Positions 9,068 through 18,062 of a DNA stretch of 64,000 bases are shown here, in pieces (position 1 is the stretch's first letter; each line of letters begins with the position of its first letter). The notes under the pieces were generated by a model. It saw only the letters and a program-made list of their open reading frames with translations. It had not been told where the DNA came from and did not search any database. The stretch spans positions 2,335,001-2,399,000 of the forward strand of contig NZ_CP027231.1 of assembly GCF_002998435.1 (NCBI RefSeq), in the 5' to 3' direction. Made by a program: the position numbers and the translations under genes. The DNA is from Bacteroides zoogleoformans. Lineage in GTDB: Bacteria; Bacteroidota; Bacteroidia; Bacteroidales; Bacteroidaceae.

Positions 9068-9544
9068 TCAGGTTTCGCTAACGCGCAATCCGAAGGCTTT
9101 GCACGTCATCTCTTCCACCGCCACCTCCCATATCTTGACATGGCGAACGGCGGGTTCGGAATAAGTGCAAGGATTGTCGGTATATCGGCTCATGAAAAAG
9201 TCCAGAATCTCACGCTTCTGCCCCATGTCTTCTATGAAGCGCACCTTTCCGCGGCACATCACACTGCGCGACTTCATGCTGTAACTGCATGCCACCTGCC
9301 GGTGCATGTACACCAGCTCGTGCCCCTCGCAGAAGGTGACGCAGACTTGAGGGCGCTTTGCCAGCATCTCCATTTTGCCCCCTTCAGGGCCGGAATGAAG
9401 GTATATCACTCCGTTCCGATAGGCGAAGTTCATGGGAATCACATACGGATTGCCCTCTACATCGGTGATACCCACCATGCAATAAGGACATTTATCTATT
9501 ACTTCTTTTATTTGTACGAGGTCTGTGATAGCGATTGTCTTCAT
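9068..9544 (-). CDS. PPOX-fold flavin-binding protein (Nim-like)
   Basis: A 158-residue protein of the pyridoxamine-phosphate-oxidase-like split-barrel family, close in pattern to the NimA/flavin-nucleotide-binding group. Visible family features are the N-terminal CPYCMVGITDVEGNPYVIPMNF strand pair (given here as its start CPYCMVGI and end VIPMNF), FCEGHELV, and SVMCRGKVRFIED. It probably binds FMN or a similar cofactor as a dimer. The gene starts 4 bp after the RNase R stop, so the two form an operon. A true nitroimidazole-resistance role is not implied. Confidence 0.8.
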   Translation of the reverse strand: MKTIAITDLVQIKEVIDKCPYCMVGITDVEGNPYVIPMNFAYRNGVIYLHSGPEGGKMEMLAKRPQVCVTFCEGHELVYMHRQVACSYSMKSRSVMCRGKVRFIEDMGQKREILDFFMSRYTDNPCTYSEPAVRHVKIWEVAVEEMTCKAFGLRVSET

Positions 9545-9548
9545 CGTT

Positions 9549-11696
9549 TTATTCCATCAGTGCAAAATCCAGTTGTTTCTTTTCCAGATTGGCACGTGCC
9601 ACTTTGATGCTGATGGCATCGCCCAAGCTGTACGTGCGATTCTTGCGGCGTCCGCGCAAGCAGTAGTTCTTCTCGTCGAACTCGTAGTAGTCGTCGTCGA
9701 GGTCGCGGATGGGAATCATCCCTTCGCACTTATTCTCATTCAGTTCCACGTACAAGCCCCACTCCGTCACTCCGGAGATGACACCATCGTAAACTTGACC
9801 CAGACGCTCTGACATGAATTCCACCTGCTTGTACTTCACCGAAGCACGCTCGGCATTGGCAGCTATCTGCTCCATGTTGCTGCTGTGCTCGCAAAGATCC
9901 TCATATTTCTGCTCGGACACGCTGCGACCGCCCATATCGAGGTACTTAGTCAGCAAGCGGTGCACCATCATGTCGGGGAAGCGGCGGATGGGCGAGGTGA
10001 AGTGTGTATAATAGTCGAACGCCAGACCGTAGTGCCCCACATTGTGTATGGAGTAGCGTGCCTTCTGCATGGCACGAATGGACACGGTTTCAATCAAGTT
10101 CTCCTCTTTCTTGCCCTGAATGTCGTCCAACAGGTGGTTGATGGATTTGGAGATGTCGGTTTTCGTGCCTGCCGTGCGCAGCTTGTAGCCAAAGCGGGCG
10201 ATGAACTGAGCCAGATTATCCAGTTTTTCGGGATCGGGCAGGTCGTGTATGCGGTAGGGGAACACTTTTGCCTTTTTGCTTTTGGGCACGCGTCCTATCT
10301 TCTCGGCCACGGTGCGATTGGCAAGCAACATGAATTCCTCCACCAGTTTGTTGGCATCTTTAGCCACCTTGAAGTAAACGCTTACCGGCTTGCCTTTTTC
10401 GTCTATCTCGAACTTCACCTCATAACGGTCGAAGTTGATGGCACCGGCCTTGAAGCGGTTGTCGCGCAGAATCTTGGCCAACTTATCCAATTGGAGGATT
10501 TCTTCCTTGAAGTCGCCTTTTCCGGTTTCGATAATCTCCTGCGCCTCCTCGTAGGTGAAGCGGCGGTCGCTTTTGATGACGGTATGTACCACTCGCGAGT
10601 TTTTCACTTCTCCCTTTTCCGTCATTTCGAAGATGACGGAATAGGCCAGTTTCTCTTCGTCGGGACGGAGAGAGCAGATGAAGTTGCACAACCGTTCGGG
10701 CAGCATCGGGATGGTACGGTCTACGAGATAGACCGAGGTAGCTCGTTTCTCAGCCTCCTTGTCGATGATGCCTCCCTCTTTTACGTAGTGGGTCACGTCG
10801 GCGATGTGTACGCCTACTTCCCAAAGTCCCTCCTTCAGTTGGCGGATAGAAAGGGCATCGTCGAAGTCTTTGGCATCTTTAGGGTCGATGGTGAAAGTAG
10901 TCACTTGGCGGAAATCTTCACGCTTGGCTATTTCTTCGGCAGAGATTTCGGCGGGTATCTTGTCGGCGGCTTTCTCTACGGCAGCAGGGTAGACATACGG
11001 CAAGCCGAATTCCGCCAGAATGGCATGCATCTCGGTGGTATTGTCTCCGGTTTTTCCCAAAATGTCAATTACCTGCCCGATGGGGTTCTTAGCCTTGTCC
11101 GGCCATTCCACCACCTTCACGATGGCTTTGTCGCCCGTCTTTCCACCTTTCAGCTTCTCTTTGGGGATGAAGATGTCATTGGCCAGCGTGCGGTTTTCCG
11201 TCACCAGGAAGGCGTACGATTTGCCCACTTCCAGCGTTCCCACAAACGTGTCGTTGGCTCGTTCCAGTATCTCCACCACTTCTCCTTCGGCTTCGCGCCC
11301 GCGGCGTTTGGCATAGAAGGCGATGCGCACCCTGTCGTTGTTCATGGCGTGCGCCGAGTTTCGTTCGGCGATGAATATGGGGTCTCCGCCTTCATCGGGC
11401 AGGAACGAGTTCTTTCCGTTGCTCTTGCGTTGAAAGACGCCCGTCATCTCCACGCCGTGGGTATTCAGCTTATATCTGTGCTTCTCCACCTCGCTGATGT
11501 AATCGTCCATCACCAATTCGGACAAGATGTTCATGCACAGCATCTTCAGCGGGTGAGTGGTCAGCCGCAGTTGTTCGAATAGGTATTTCAGGGATAAAAC
11601 TTCGCCTTGCTTGTTGTGGAAGAAGTCCAGCAGCACTTTGGCAAGCTCTTTCTTTTTCATGCGTTTGCCGGCTTTTTTGTCTTTTTGCTTAGCCAT
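9549..11696 (-). CDS. rnr: ribonuclease R
   Basis: A 715-residue 3'-to-5' exoribonuclease of the RNase II/R family, acting on structured RNA. An N-terminal winged-helix-like and cold-shock region precedes the RNB catalytic domain, where TIDPKDAKDFDDALS carries the metal-binding aspartates. The family block YTHFTSPIRRFPDMMVHRLL is intact, and a C-terminal S1 domain (VYDGVISGVTEWGLYVEL) follows. The start MAKQKDKKAGKRMKKK gives a basic tail at the N-terminus. It is the first gene of an operon with the PPOX protein. Confidence 0.97.
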   Translation of the reverse strand: MAKQKDKKAGKRMKKKELAKVLLDFFHNKQGEVLSLKYLFEQLRLTTHPLKMLCMNILSELVMDDYISEVEKHRYKLNTHGVEMTGVFQRKSNGKNSFLPDEGGDPIFIAERNSAHAMNNDRVRIAFYAKRRGREAEGEVVEILERANDTFVGTLEVGKSYAFLVTENRTLANDIFIPKEKLKGGKTGDKAIVKVVEWPDKAKNPIGQVIDILGKTGDNTTEMHAILAEFGLPYVYPAAVEKAADKIPAEISAEEIAKREDFRQVTTFTIDPKDAKDFDDALSIRQLKEGLWEVGVHIADVTHYVKEGGIIDKEAEKRATSVYLVDRTIPMLPERLCNFICSLRPDEEKLAYSVIFEMTEKGEVKNSRVVHTVIKSDRRFTYEEAQEIIETGKGDFKEEILQLDKLAKILRDNRFKAGAINFDRYEVKFEIDEKGKPVSVYFKVAKDANKLVEEFMLLANRTVAEKIGRVPKSKKAKVFPYRIHDLPDPEKLDNLAQFIARFGYKLRTAGTKTDISKSINHLLDDIQGKKEENLIETVSIRAMQKARYSIHNVGHYGLAFDYYTHFTSPIRRFPDMMVHRLLTKYLDMGGRSVSEQKYEDLCEHSSNMEQIAANAERASVKYKQVEFMSERLGQVYDGVISGVTEWGLYVELNENKCEGMIPIRDLDDDYYEFDEKNYCLRGRRKNRTYSLGDAISIKVARANLEKKQLDFALME

Positions 11697-11795
11697 AATC
11701 TGTCTTTTTATGGATGCGTAAAAAGGGAAGTATTATCGATATTCCGCATCCGTTTCTTTTGCAAAGAAAAGAATTTTTTGTTTTCGACAGTTCAA

Positions 11796-12072
11796 AATGT
11801 TTCAGAAACTTCGTATCATGCTGAAAATAGTGTCCGACCGGAATTCCTTTTCATACGAACTCCATATCTTCTCCGCATCCGCTCCGTCTATCCTCCGTAT
11901 GATCTCCGTATCACCTCCGTATCACCTCCGTATCATCTCCGTATATCCTCCGCTTATATAGATACGGAGAAGGTATGGGGAAGACACGGCGTTGATACGG
12001 CCGGGGTATGGTTTCGGTGGTAGGGATATATTGGCTTGCCGCATATTGATAAAGACAGGTGATGATAGATGT
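11796..12072. repeat. dispersed intergenic repeat, copy A (with 11-bp tandem units)
   Basis: This stretch is closely similar to 36524-36768. It opens AATGTTTCAGAAACTTCGTA and contains a run of about seven degenerate 11-bp units, best read on the minus strand as GATACGGAGGT. CTCCGTATC and GATACGGAG occur in inverted orientation, so it can fold. It ends near GGTTTCGGTGGTA...CCGCATATT, then GATGATAGATGT. It lies between the divergent rnr and epimerase genes. No coding potential is convincing. Confidence 0.8.
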
Positions 12073-12151
12073 ATCGATTCAAGGTACAAGATAGATGTGC
12101 TTATAGAAGAATATTTCATTAAAAAATAAACAGCTTCTGAATATAATATCC

Positions 12152-12159
12152 TATCTTTG
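12152..12159 (+). promoter_or_regulatory. -7 box upstream of the epimerase operon
   Basis: TATCTTTG matches TAnnTTTG and lies about 120 bp before the epimerase start. The distance implies a leader of roughly 110 nt. The -33 element is not obvious. Confidence 0.4.
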
Positions 12160-12282
12160 CGATGATTTATCTATGAGAAAATGGAGATGCAGACTTTAGA
12201 CACCGGAAGTAGAGAACAAGCTGAAAGCTCTGTTTGTCAAAAAACGCATTTATAAATATATACGTTGAACCAAAGAAGTAGT

Positions 12283-13290
12283 ATGGAAAGCATCTTAGTG
12301 ACAGGAGCAAGCGGATTTATCGGTAGTTTTATTGCGGAAGAGGCATTGAAGCGCAAATTCGGTGTATGGGCAGGCATCCGCTCATCCAGTAGCCGCGAAT
12401 ACCTGAACAACCGTAAGATACATGTCCTTGAACTGAACTTTGCCCATCCCAATGAGCTTCGTGCCCAATTGTCAGGGTATAAGGGCACCTACAATAAGTT
12501 TGACTACATCGTCCATTGTGCAGGTGTCACCAAGTGCGTCAACAGGAATGAGTTCGACCACGTCAACTATCTGCAAACGAAATTCTTCGTTGATACACTG
12601 AGGGAACTGAACATGATACCCAAACAGTTTATTTTCATCAGCACCTTGAGTGTATTCGGTTCTGTTCGCGAAGAGACATACGAACCCATTTCGGATCAAG
12701 ACACTCCCTGCCCCAATACGGATTACGGATTCAGTAAACTGAAGGCAGAGCTTTATTTGCAGAGTATTCCGGGGTTCCCTTACATCATTTTTCGCCCTAC
12801 AGGTGTTTACGGTCCGCGCGAGAAAGATTACTTTCTGATGGCCAAGTCCATCAAACGGCACATAGACTTCTCCGTGGGGTTTCGTCGGCAGGATTTGACG
12901 TTTGTATATGTCAAGGATATTGTGCAGGCCGTCTTTCTCGCCATGGAAAAGAAAGTGGTGCGCCGCGGTTATTTCCTGACCGACGGAGGCGTTTACCAAA
13001 GCCGTGCGTTTTCCGACCTGATACGGAAAGAATTGGGCAATCCGTTTGTTATTCGTTTCAGATGTCCGTTAATTGTGTTAAAGTTAGTATCTTTGCTGGC
13101 CGATTTTTGGGCAAAGCGACGGAACACCACCAGCACGCTCAATCCGGATAAGTATAGAATAATGAAACAACGCAACTGGCAGTGCGACATCACTCCTACC
13201 GTAGAAGAGTTGGGATATCATCCCGAATATGATTTGGAACGGGGAGTGAAAGAGACCATCGCCTGGTATAAAGAAAAAGGATGGCTTTAG
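12283..13290 (+). CDS. NAD-dependent epimerase/dehydratase (extended SDR)
   Basis: A Rossmann-fold enzyme of the extended short-chain dehydrogenase family. The NAD(P)-binding motif VTGASGFIGSF is at the N-terminus, a conserved serine-containing FISTLSVFG strand follows, and the catalytic YxxxK is seen as YGFSKLK. The ATG at 12283 is chosen over a TTG at 12265. It overlaps the downstream PAP2-family gene by 10 bp, so they are translationally coupled and probably act on the same lipid or sugar-lipid. The precise substrate is unknown; alternatives include a hydroxysteroid-dehydrogenase-like or sugar epimerase role. Confidence 0.88.
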   Translation: MESILVTGASGFIGSFIAEEALKRKFGVWAGIRSSSSREYLNNRKIHVLELNFAHPNELRAQLSGYKGTYNKFDYIVHCAGVTKCVNRNEFDHVNYLQTKFFVDTLRELNMIPKQFIFISTLSVFGSVREETYEPISDQDTPCPNTDYGFSKLKAELYLQSIPGFPYIIFRPTGVYGPREKDYFLMAKSIKRHIDFSVGFRRQDLTFVYVKDIVQAVFLAMEKKVVRRGYFLTDGGVYQSRAFSDLIRKELGNPFVIRFRCPLIVLKLVSLLADFWAKRRNTTSTLNPDKYRIMKQRNWQCDITPTVEELGYHPEYDLERGVKETIAWYKEKGWL

Positions 13291-14246
13291 ATTTATTTAA
13301 AAAGGTAGAAACACGCAAAGGACTGTTTGCCGTAGAGAAGATAACACTGATATATAACCTGTTGACTTCTATCCTGATACTGTTTCTTTTTCAGGAAATG
13401 GAACATCCGGGCAGGATGCTCCTCGACCGCATCGTTATTGCAGCCATGACGTTCTTGTTGATGTATCTTTATAGATTGGCGCCATGCAAATTCTCGGCTT
13501 TCGTGCGCATAGCCATCCAGATGTCACTGTTGTCCTATTGGTATCCCGACACGTTTGAGTTCAATCGCATCTTTCCCAACCTCGACCATGTGTTTGCTTC
13601 GACCGAGCAATGGTTGTTCGGTGGGCAGCCTGCCGTATGGTTCAGCGCTTATTTGCCGCAAATGTGGGTGAGCGAGCCATTCAACATGGGCTACTTTTTC
13701 TATTATCCGATGATATTGGTAGTGATAATGTGGTATTTCGTCTACCGCTATGACTTGTTTGAGAAAGTATCTTTCGTGGTGGTCACTGCCTTCTTTATCT
13801 ATTATCTTATTTATATATTCGTGCCTGTTGCCGGCCCTCAGTTCTACTTTCCTGCCATCGGCAACGGCAACGTGGCTCAAGGCATCTTTCCTTCCATTGG
13901 CAGCTACTTCCATCACCATCAGGAACTTCTTCCGGGTCCCGGCTATGAACACGGTTTTTTCTACAATCTGGTCGAAGAGTCGCAGCAAGTGGGCGAGCGT
14001 CCTACGGCAGCCTTTCCAAGTTCGCATGTGGGAATGTCTACCATCCTGATGATTATGGCTTGGCGCGGGAGCAGACGTCTGTTTACCTGTCTGTTGCCTT
14101 TCTATCTGTTGCTCTGTGGAGCTACGGTGTATATTCAAGCACATTATCTGATTGACTCCATCGCCGGTTTCATTTCCGCTTTCGCGATTTATGTGGCGGT
14201 GACGTGGATGTTCAAGAGGTGGTTTGCGCAGCCGATGTTCAAATAA
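13281..14246 (+). CDS. PAP2-superfamily integral membrane enzyme
   Basis: A 321-residue polytopic membrane protein with about six hydrophobic segments. The C-terminal half has PAP2/inositolphosphoryl-transferase motifs: ERPTAAFPSSHVGMS and AHYLIDSIAG, supplying the catalytic His residues and Asp. This topology is shared by lipid phosphatases and AUR1-like head-group transferases. Bacteroides make sphingolipids and phosphoinositol lipids, so a role in complex-lipid assembly is plausible, but that is inference. The gene begins inside the end of the epimerase gene. Confidence 0.85.
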   Translation: MALDLFKKVETRKGLFAVEKITLIYNLLTSILILFLFQEMEHPGRMLLDRIVIAAMTFLLMYLYRLAPCKFSAFVRIAIQMSLLSYWYPDTFEFNRIFPNLDHVFASTEQWLFGGQPAVWFSAYLPQMWVSEPFNMGYFFYYPMILVVIMWYFVYRYDLFEKVSFVVVTAFFIYYLIYIFVPVAGPQFYFPAIGNGNVAQGIFPSIGSYFHHHQELLPGPGYEHGFFYNLVEESQQVGERPTAAFPSSHVGMSTILMIMAWRGSRRLFTCLLPFYLLLCGATVYIQAHYLIDSIAGFISAFAIYVAVTWMFKRWFAQPMFK

Positions 14247-14387
14247 GGGGTTCCCGGCTTTCGGCTCCGATGCGCCATCGTTCCCCTTCTTCCCGCTACT
14301 CCTTTGAGAACCTTTTGCGTCAAGATCCGCCGGTTGCGGCAGACATGAAGAGGCGTGCTGTCAACAATGCTGATTCCATCTCGTTAT

Positions 14388-14436
14388 GAGACTTGGCAGC
14401 CTTGCATTGCAGTCAAGGCTTGGCAAGTACAGTCTC
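14388..14436. other. extended imperfect stem-loop
   Basis: GAGAC at 14388-14392 pairs with GTCTC at 14432-14436, and AGCCTTG pairs with CAAGGCT inside, giving a long interrupted hairpin. It lies 140 bp after the PAP2 gene. There is no good T-run, so it may be an RNA processing or weak termination structure. Confidence 0.4.
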
Positions 14437-14462
14437 TTCTCGGAGGAAGTCCGGCAACAAAA

Positions 14463-14488
14463 AAGCCTACTCAGTTACGAATAGGCTT
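14463..14488 (-). terminator. terminator of tRNA-Arg
   Basis: On the minus strand AAGCCTA and TAGGCTT form a 7-bp stem followed by a run of T, 8 nt past the tRNA 3' end. This is a good intrinsic terminator. Confidence 0.75.
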
Positions 14489-14495
14489 AATTTTG

Positions 14496-14567
14496 TACCC
14501 CTGAGCAGAATCGAACTGCTATTTAACGTTTAGGAAACGCTTGTTCTATCCGTTGAACTACAAGGGC
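14496..14567 (-). tRNA. tRNA-Arg (CCU)
   Basis: A 72-nt cloverleaf folds on the minus strand. The acceptor GCCCTTG pairs with CAGGGGT, the D-stem is GTTC/GAAC, the anticodon stem AGCGT/ACGTT has loop TTCCTAA (anticodon CCT), and the T-arm is AGCAG/CTGCT. The CCA end is not encoded. A TATCTTTG -7 box lies at 14639-14646. Confidence 0.93.
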
Positions 14568-14638
14568 TTCTCTCTGCTGCACCTTGAACAACAAGGTTTT
14601 CCATGTGAATTTCTGCATATCGCAACAGATTGCGGGTA

Positions 14639-14646
14639 CAAAGATA
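14639..14646 (-). promoter_or_regulatory. -7 box of the tRNA-Arg promoter
   Basis: On the minus strand the sequence is TATCTTTG, matching the Bacteroides -7 consensus, about 72 bp upstream of the tRNA 5' end. Confidence 0.5.
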
Positions 14647-14762
14647 ATGTATTCTGTCGATTTTCCGAAAAAAGTTTTGTTAATCCAATTAACTTTGCGA
14701 AATTTGCCAAGTGTGTAAAAGAACAATAACCTCTAAAAAATAACCTTTAGAAAATCGTAAGT

Positions 14763-16613
14763 ATGGCAAACGACATGATGGTCAAAGAACTGGAGCAAGT
14801 GGTAGTCCGCTTCTCCGGAGACTCCGGCGATGGTATGCAACTCGCCGGCAACATCTTTTCAACAGTTTCGGCTACGGTAGGAAATGACATCAGTACCTTC
14901 CCCGACTACCCTGCAGATATCCGCGCTCCGCAAGGTTCACTTACCGGCGTTTCAGGCTTTCAGGTGCACATAGGCGCAGGTAAAGTCTATACTCCGGGAG
15001 ATAAGTGCGATGTATTGGTGGCTATGAATGCTGCCGCTCTGAAAACACAGTATAAGTTTGCAAAGTCCACAGCCTGCATCATTATAGATACAGACGCCTT
15101 TCAGAAAGGAGATTTGGAAAAAGCAGCTTTTAAAACCAATGACCCCATTGAAGAAATGGACATCAAACAAGATGTGATCGCCGCTCCCATCTCGCAAATG
15201 GTGAAAGATTGTCTGGCCGAAACCGGGATGGACAACAAATCCATGCTGAAATGCCGCAACATGTTCGCAGTGGGACTGGTATGCTGGCTGTTCAACCGCG
15301 ACCTGAAGATTGCCGAAGACTTTATTCGTGAGAAGTTTGGCAAGAAACCCGAAATTGCCGAAGCGAACATCAAGGTTATTCATGCAGGATATGACTATGG
15401 GCACAACACGCATGCTTCCGTAGCTCATACGTATAAGATAGAGAGCAAGGCCACCGTGCCCGGCCGCTACATGGATATTACGGGAAATAAAGCCACGGCC
15501 TACGGTTTCATTGCTGCTGCTGAAAAAGCGGGTATGAAGCTGTTCCTCGGTTCTTATCCCATCACTCCTGCCACCGACGTGCTGCACGAGCTTTCAAAGC
15601 ACAAATCACTGGGTGTGATGACCGTGCAATGCGAAGATGAAATTTCGGGTTGTGCCACTGCCATCGGCGCCTCTTTTGCCGGCGCATTGGCCGTAACTTC
15701 CACTTCAGGTCCCGGCGTCTGCCTTAAATCGGAGGCCATGAACCTGGCCGTCATCACAGAATTACCTCTCGTGGTGCTCAACGTACAACGTGGAGGCCCT
15801 TCCACCGGTCTGCCCACCAAATCAGAACAAACAGACTTGTTGCAGGCTTTATTTGGCCGTAACGGCGAAAGTCCGATGCCCGTCATTGCGGCCGCTTCGC
15901 CCACAGGCTGTTTCGATGCAGCCTACATGGCCAGCAAAATTGCACTGGAACACATGACTCCCGTAGTATTGCTGACTGATGGTTTCGTAGCCAATGGTTC
16001 CGGTGCATGGAAATTACCCAAGCTGGCAGATTACCCGGCCATCAACCCGCCTTATGTCACTCCGGAGATGAAAGAGAACTATACTCCGTACAAACGCAAT
16101 CCGGAGACAGGGGTACGTTATTGGGCAATTCCTGGACAGGAAGGATATATGCACATACTCGGCGGTCTGGAAAAAGACAGTAACACAGGCGCCATCTCCA
16201 CCGACCCGGAGAACCACAACCTGATGTGCCACCTACGTGCAGAGAAAGTAGCCAAGATTCCCGTACCCGATGTGAAAGTACAAGGTTGTGCGGATGATGC
16301 CGACCTGCTGATAGTAGGTTTCGGCGGTACATACGGTCACTTGTACTCGGCCATGGAAGAGATGAACAAGGCAGGCAGAAAAACAGCCCTCGCCCATTTC
16401 ACCTACCTCAATCCGCTGCCTCAGAACACGGAAGCCGTTTTGAAGAAATATAAAAAGGTGGTGATTGCCGAACAAAACCTCGGACAGTTTGCCGGTTATC
16501 TGCGTATGAAGATAGATAACTTCACACCGTATCAGTTCAATGAAGTCAAAGGACAACCGTTTGTCGTGGCCGAACTGGTAGAGGCTTTCAATAAGATAAT
16601 TGATAACGACTAA
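14763..16613 (+). CDS. korA: 2-oxoglutarate (2-oxoacid):ferredoxin oxidoreductase, fused gamma-alpha subunit
   Basis: A 616-residue subunit of the CoA-dependent 2-oxoacid:ferredoxin oxidoreductase that links the reductive TCA branch to ferredoxin. Residues 1 to about 190 form the gamma domain (RFSGDSGDGMQLAG...RAPQGSLTGVSGFQV), fused to the alpha pyrimidine-binding domain (GSYPITPATDVLHEL, TSTSGPGVCLKSEAMNLAV) and a C-terminal transketolase-like domain. The start ATG lies 12 bp or more after an A-rich leader. korB follows 12 bp downstream, completing the enzyme. Confidence 0.95.
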   Translation: MANDMMVKELEQVVVRFSGDSGDGMQLAGNIFSTVSATVGNDISTFPDYPADIRAPQGSLTGVSGFQVHIGAGKVYTPGDKCDVLVAMNAAALKTQYKFAKSTACIIIDTDAFQKGDLEKAAFKTNDPIEEMDIKQDVIAAPISQMVKDCLAETGMDNKSMLKCRNMFAVGLVCWLFNRDLKIAEDFIREKFGKKPEIAEANIKVIHAGYDYGHNTHASVAHTYKIESKATVPGRYMDITGNKATAYGFIAAAEKAGMKLFLGSYPITPATDVLHELSKHKSLGVMTVQCEDEISGCATAIGASFAGALAVTSTSGPGVCLKSEAMNLAVITELPLVVLNVQRGGPSTGLPTKSEQTDLLQALFGRNGESPMPVIAAASPTGCFDAAYMASKIALEHMTPVVLLTDGFVANGSGAWKLPKLADYPAINPPYVTPEMKENYTPYKRNPETGVRYWAIPGQEGYMHILGGLEKDSNTGAISTDPENHNLMCHLRAEKVAKIPVPDVKVQGCADDADLLIVGFGGTYGHLYSAMEEMNKAGRKTALAHFTYLNPLPQNTEAVLKKYKKVVIAEQNLGQFAGYLRMKIDNFTPYQFNEVKGQPFVVAELVEAFNKIIDND

Positions 16614-16625
16614 AAGAAAAACATC

Positions 16626-17630
16626 ATGTTCGAATATACAGCAAAAGACTTCAAGAAAGGACAACCTCGCTGGTGTCCGGGTTGCGGTGACCACTTCTTT
16701 CTGGCTTCACTGCACAAAGCAATGGCAGAAATAGGCATAGCTCCCTGGGAGACTGCCGTCATCTCAGGCATCGGCTGCTCCAGCCGTTTGCCCTACTACA
16801 TGAATACGTATGCGATGCAGACCATTCACGGGCGTGCCGCCGCCATCTCGACCGGCGCCAAAGTAGCCAATCCCAATCTGACCGTGTGGCAGATTTCGGG
16901 TGACGGCGACGGGTTGGCCATCGGCGGAAATCACTTCATACATGCCGTACGCCGCAACATCGATCTGAACATGATTCTGCTGAACAACCGCATCTACGGC
17001 TTGACCAAAGGGCAATACTCGCCGACTTCCCCGCGCGGTTTCGTCAGCAAATCGTCTCCTTACGGCACAGTGGAAGACCCGTTCCATCCGGCCGAACTCT
17101 GTTTCGGTGCCCGCGGGCGTTTCTTTGCCCGTGCGGTAGCTACTGATGGTGTAGGAACCACAAATATCCTGAAAGCGGCTATTGCCCACAAGGGAGCTTC
17201 TGTCTGCGAGATTCTGCAACATTGCGTCATCTTCAATGACAATACCTACGACAATGTTTATAAGAAAGAGGGTCGTGCCCAAAACGCCATCTATCTGGAA
17301 CACGGCAAACCGATGCTTTTCGGAGAGAACAATGAATATGGCCTGATGCAGGAAGGCTTCGGCCTGAAAGTTGTAAAGCTCGGCGAAAACGGTATCACGG
17401 AAAAGGATATTCTTATTCACGACGCCCACTGCATGGACAACACCCTGCAACTGAAGCTCGCCTTGATGGAAGATCCCGACTTCCCGGTTGCACTCGGTGT
17501 AATCCGTGATGTGGAAGCGCCTACCTACAACGACGCCGTTCACGAACAAATAGAAGAAGTATCTTCCAAGAAGAAGTATCACAACTTTGAAGAGCTGCTG
17601 ATGACAAACGATACGTGGGAGGTAAAATAA
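16626..17630 (+). CDS. korB: 2-oxoglutarate (2-oxoacid):ferredoxin oxidoreductase beta subunit
   Basis: A 334-residue thiamine-pyrophosphate-binding subunit that pairs with the gamma-alpha product upstream. The N-terminal WCPGCGDHFF and IGCSSRLPYY supply conserved cysteines. The TPP-binding core is SGDGDGLAIGGNHFIHAVRR to LLNNRIYGLTKGQYSPTS. It is a two-gene operon and ends in a strong terminator. Confidence 0.95.
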   Translation: MFEYTAKDFKKGQPRWCPGCGDHFFLASLHKAMAEIGIAPWETAVISGIGCSSRLPYYMNTYAMQTIHGRAAAISTGAKVANPNLTVWQISGDGDGLAIGGNHFIHAVRRNIDLNMILLNNRIYGLTKGQYSPTSPRGFVSKSSPYGTVEDPFHPAELCFGARGRFFARAVATDGVGTTNILKAAIAHKGASVCEILQHCVIFNDNTYDNVYKKEGRAQNAIYLEHGKPMLFGENNEYGLMQEGFGLKVVKLGENGITEKDILIHDAHCMDNTLQLKLALMEDPDFPVALGVIRDVEAPTYNDAVHEQIEEVSSKKKYHNFEELLMTNDTWEVK

Positions 17631-17671
17631 GCTTTCGCATTACAAGCATACTTTTTTGTTCATTATTTTTT

Positions 17672-17717
17672 CCCCTTCACTAAAGCCCGGAAGGTAAAAG
17701 TGAAGGGGATTTTTTTA
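17672..17717 (+). terminator. intrinsic terminator after korAB
   Basis: CCCCTTCACT (17672-17681) and AGTGAAGGGG (17699-17708) form a perfect 10-bp stem, followed by ATTTTTTT. Confidence 0.92.
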
Positions 17718-17894
17718 ATGTATCTATTTGTCTTGACGTTTTAAGCAGTGATTGTATGGTGTCTTGAGACTCTGGTTGCATTCAGTATAAAAACAAATCC
17801 GTATTACTCCGCATGTTCCAACTCCTCTTCCCCCCCAAAAAAAACAGCCTTTTAGCGTCATTGCGGCCTAAGAGTCATCAACTTCCATGAATAG

Positions 17895-17951
17895 GACTAA
17901 CAAATTGTACAAAAAAGGGTGAAACACGGTTTTTTATACGATTTGTTAGTC
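17895..17951. repeat. 22-bp near-perfect inverted repeat upstream of the barrel protein gene
   Basis: Arms at 17895-17916 and 17930-17951 (GACTAACAAAT ... ATTTGTTAGTC with six A facing six T inside) differ at two positions and enclose a 13-nt loop, GGGTGAAACACGG. It sits between the korB terminator and the promoter of the next gene. It could be a bidirectional terminator, a protein-binding dyad or an RNA element. Confidence 0.7.
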
Positions 17952-17975
17952 TATTCTATCGTTTTTTTTTATTCT

Positions 17976-18009
17976 TTTGTGAAGAAAGGCTAAAGAGAGT
18001 CTATATTTG
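17976..18009 (+). promoter_or_regulatory. promoter of the outer-membrane barrel gene
   Basis: TTTG at 17976-17979 and TATATTTG at 18002-18009 match the -33/-7 elements, with a slightly long 22-bp spacer, 53 bp before the ATG. Confidence 0.55.
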
Positions 18010-18062
18010 TTACGTGGCATCAAGAGAAACTAAAGCATAATATTCACTAAAAACAAAAGAAC

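Noticed and set aside
9885..11582. A 565-codon plus-strand open frame
   Set aside because: Antisense to rnr; rnr has all family motifs, the other frame has none.
11880..11960. CRISPR array in the 11-bp units
   Set aside because: The units abut without unique spacers and are degenerate; no cas genes are present.
14204..14389. Short plus-strand frame overlapping the end of the PAP2 gene
   Set aside because: Mostly within the PAP2 coding sequence, no domain and no separate start signal.
17895..17951. Invertible promoter bounded by the two arms
   Set aside because: The loop is only 13 nt, too short to hold a promoter or to be a practical inversion segment.
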